Shown: one piece after another, positions 5,842-6,558 of the stretch
How the letters are laid out: each line of letters starts with the position of its first letter
Position numbering within the stretch: the stretch's first letter is position 1
From: an uncultured Oscillospiraceae bacterium
Lineage (GTDB): Bacteria > Bacillota > Clostridia > Oscillospirales > Oscillospiraceae
Direction of reading: 5' to 3'
Assembly (NCBI GenBank): GCA_934561725.1
Contig: CAKTGW010000068.1
Coordinates: 1 to 6,558, forward strand
DNA: 6,558 nucleotides
Translations under genes and position numbers: made by a program
Notes under the pieces: model-generated
What the model was told of the DNA's origin: nothing
What the model saw: the letters and a program-made list of their open reading frames with translations, nothing else
Database searches by the model: none

Positions 5842-6558
5842 TTCTCATCGCCTCCTTCCTGCGGAGCTTCTGCCTTGGGCAGCGTGACCGTAATTTTCAG
5901 AATGCGATGATTGGACATACGGGAAATGGTGAATTTTGCACCGTGATAGGTGAAGGAGTCACCCTCGTTGGGGAGCAGGTCGAACTGCTCATAGGCCCAT
6001 TCGCCCATAAGCTTGTGGTTCCATTCCGTATCCTCGGGGTCAGAAAAGTGGAGGTATTCAAAGGCATCCTCAATGCTGGTCTCGGCGTCTATCTCCACAC
6101 TTCCGTCTGGCAGGGGACGGAAGGATTCAACAACATCGTCATCCTCATCCCATATATCGCCTACCAGCTCTTCCAGAATATCCTCGACTGTGACAATGCC
6201 CAGTGTGCCGCCGTAGTTGTCTGTTACAATGGCCATGTTCATTTTATGGCGGCTCATGGCCGGCAGCAGTTCGTCGATATTGGTGCTCTGGTGAACGAAA
6301 TAGGCTTCGTCCAACAGAGAGGTAATATCCAGCTCCGGGCCTTCGCGCAGATAGGCCTTGATATATTTCCGTATCTGAAGGATGCCGATGATATTGTCAA
6401 TACTGTCACGGTAAACGGGCAGGCGGCTGTGCTTTTCTTCCTTGATCTTGGCGAGAATATCCGCTTGGGAATCTGCAACGTTAATGGCGGCTACATCCAC
6501 CCGGGAGGTGAGGACGCTTTCTACAGTGACGTCGGCAAACATCAGTGCGGAGTGGACC
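5838..6558 (-). CDS. Second CNNM/CorC-family protein, C-terminal part only (runs off window)
   Basis: The reading frame is open to the window end, so the 5' part, including the CNNM membrane domain, lies outside; this is an edge effect, not a broken gene. The visible 239 residues start VHSALMFADVTVESVLTSRVD, the entry to the first CBS motif. After it come HSRLPVYRDSIDNIIGIL, the second CBS with TDNYGGTLGIVTVEDILE and LVGDIWDED, and a CorC_HlyC domain to the end. The internal Met of LMFADV is not the start: family sequence continues upstream of it and it would lack the membrane domain. Over the 34-residue block around the second CBS signature I count 23 identities with the downstream neighbour, so the two are clear paralogues. 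It ends in GGDEK, with its TGA inside the ATGA overlap. The pair forms a minus-strand operon whose promoter is not in view. Confidence 0.93.
   Translation of the reverse strand, partial: VHSALMFADVTVESVLTSRVDVAAINVADSQADILAKIKEEKHSRLPVYRDSIDNIIGILQIRKYIKAYLREGPELDITSLLDEAYFVHQSTNIDELLPAMSRHKMNMAIVTDNYGGTLGIVTVEDILEELVGDIWDEDDDVVESFRPLPDGSVEIDAETSIEDAFEYLHFSDPEDTEWNHKLMGEWAYEQFDLLPNEGDSFTYHGAKFTISRMSNHRILKITVTLPKAEAPQEGGDEK

Noticed and set aside
4549..5910. Long plus-strand frame of 453 codons starting at ATG 4549 after GGAGGG
   Set aside because: It is antisense to the clear CNNM/CorC gene and reads through its terminator hairpin. The SD-to-ATG gap is only 3 nt, and the product is a Gly/Asp/His-rich sequence without recognisable domains, as expected for a shadow frame.
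6254..6542. Internal Met (LMFADV) as the start of the last minus-strand gene
   Set aside because: The frame stays open beyond it to the window edge with family-like residues (HSAL before MFADV), and starting there would remove the membrane domain of the family.

Overview
The window looks like core chromosome from an endospore-forming Clostridia-type Firmicute with fairly GC-rich codon use, possibly in the Oscillospiraceae or a related gut lineage. The placement is inferred from three things: a spore-germination protein (YpeB), strong AGGAGG-like ribosome binding sites with sigma-A promoters, and the clostridial flavour of the GluRS, SanA and CNNM/CorC proteins. No RNA gene, CRISPR array, phage gene or recognisable insertion sequence is visible.

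Layout. (1) 14-568, minus: the N-terminal part of a class I/II PLP-dependent aminotransferase. It has an intact promoter and RBS but loses family sequence near position 65-70 and stops before the PNNP motif and the catalytic lysine, so it is called broken. (2) 569-778: a compact divergent promoter region with a near-consensus promoter on each strand and a perfect 9-bp inverted repeat between them. (3) 779-2266, plus: gltX, glutamyl-tRNA synthetase, complete. (4) 2316-2357: an intrinsic terminator directly followed by (5) 2361-3698, plus: ypeB, whose Shine-Dalgarno lies inside the terminator stem. (6) 3698-3732: a hairpin whose U-tract is on the minus strand, shared by convergent ypeB and (7) 3743-4429, minus: a SanA/YdcF-family (DUF218) membrane-anchored protein with its own promoter(s) at 4463-4533. 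(8) 4552-4583: terminator of (9) 4588-5841, minus, and (10) 5838-6558, minus (5' part outside the window): two tandem paralogous CNNM/CorC-type membrane proteins overlapping by 4 bp as an ATGA junction.

How the parts relate. The genes do not form one pathway. gltX charges tRNA-Glu; ypeB belongs to the spore and normally partners the cortex-lytic enzyme SleB, which is not next to it here; the SanA-like protein belongs to a cell-envelope family; the two CNNM proteins form a translationally coupled pair probably involved in Mg2+ or other divalent-cation homeostasis. Nothing in the window amounts to a clearly new system. The points most worth a second look are the broken aminotransferase junction, the ypeB start embedded in the gltX terminator (with a possible sigma-G promoter in its loop), and the dyad between the divergent promoters.
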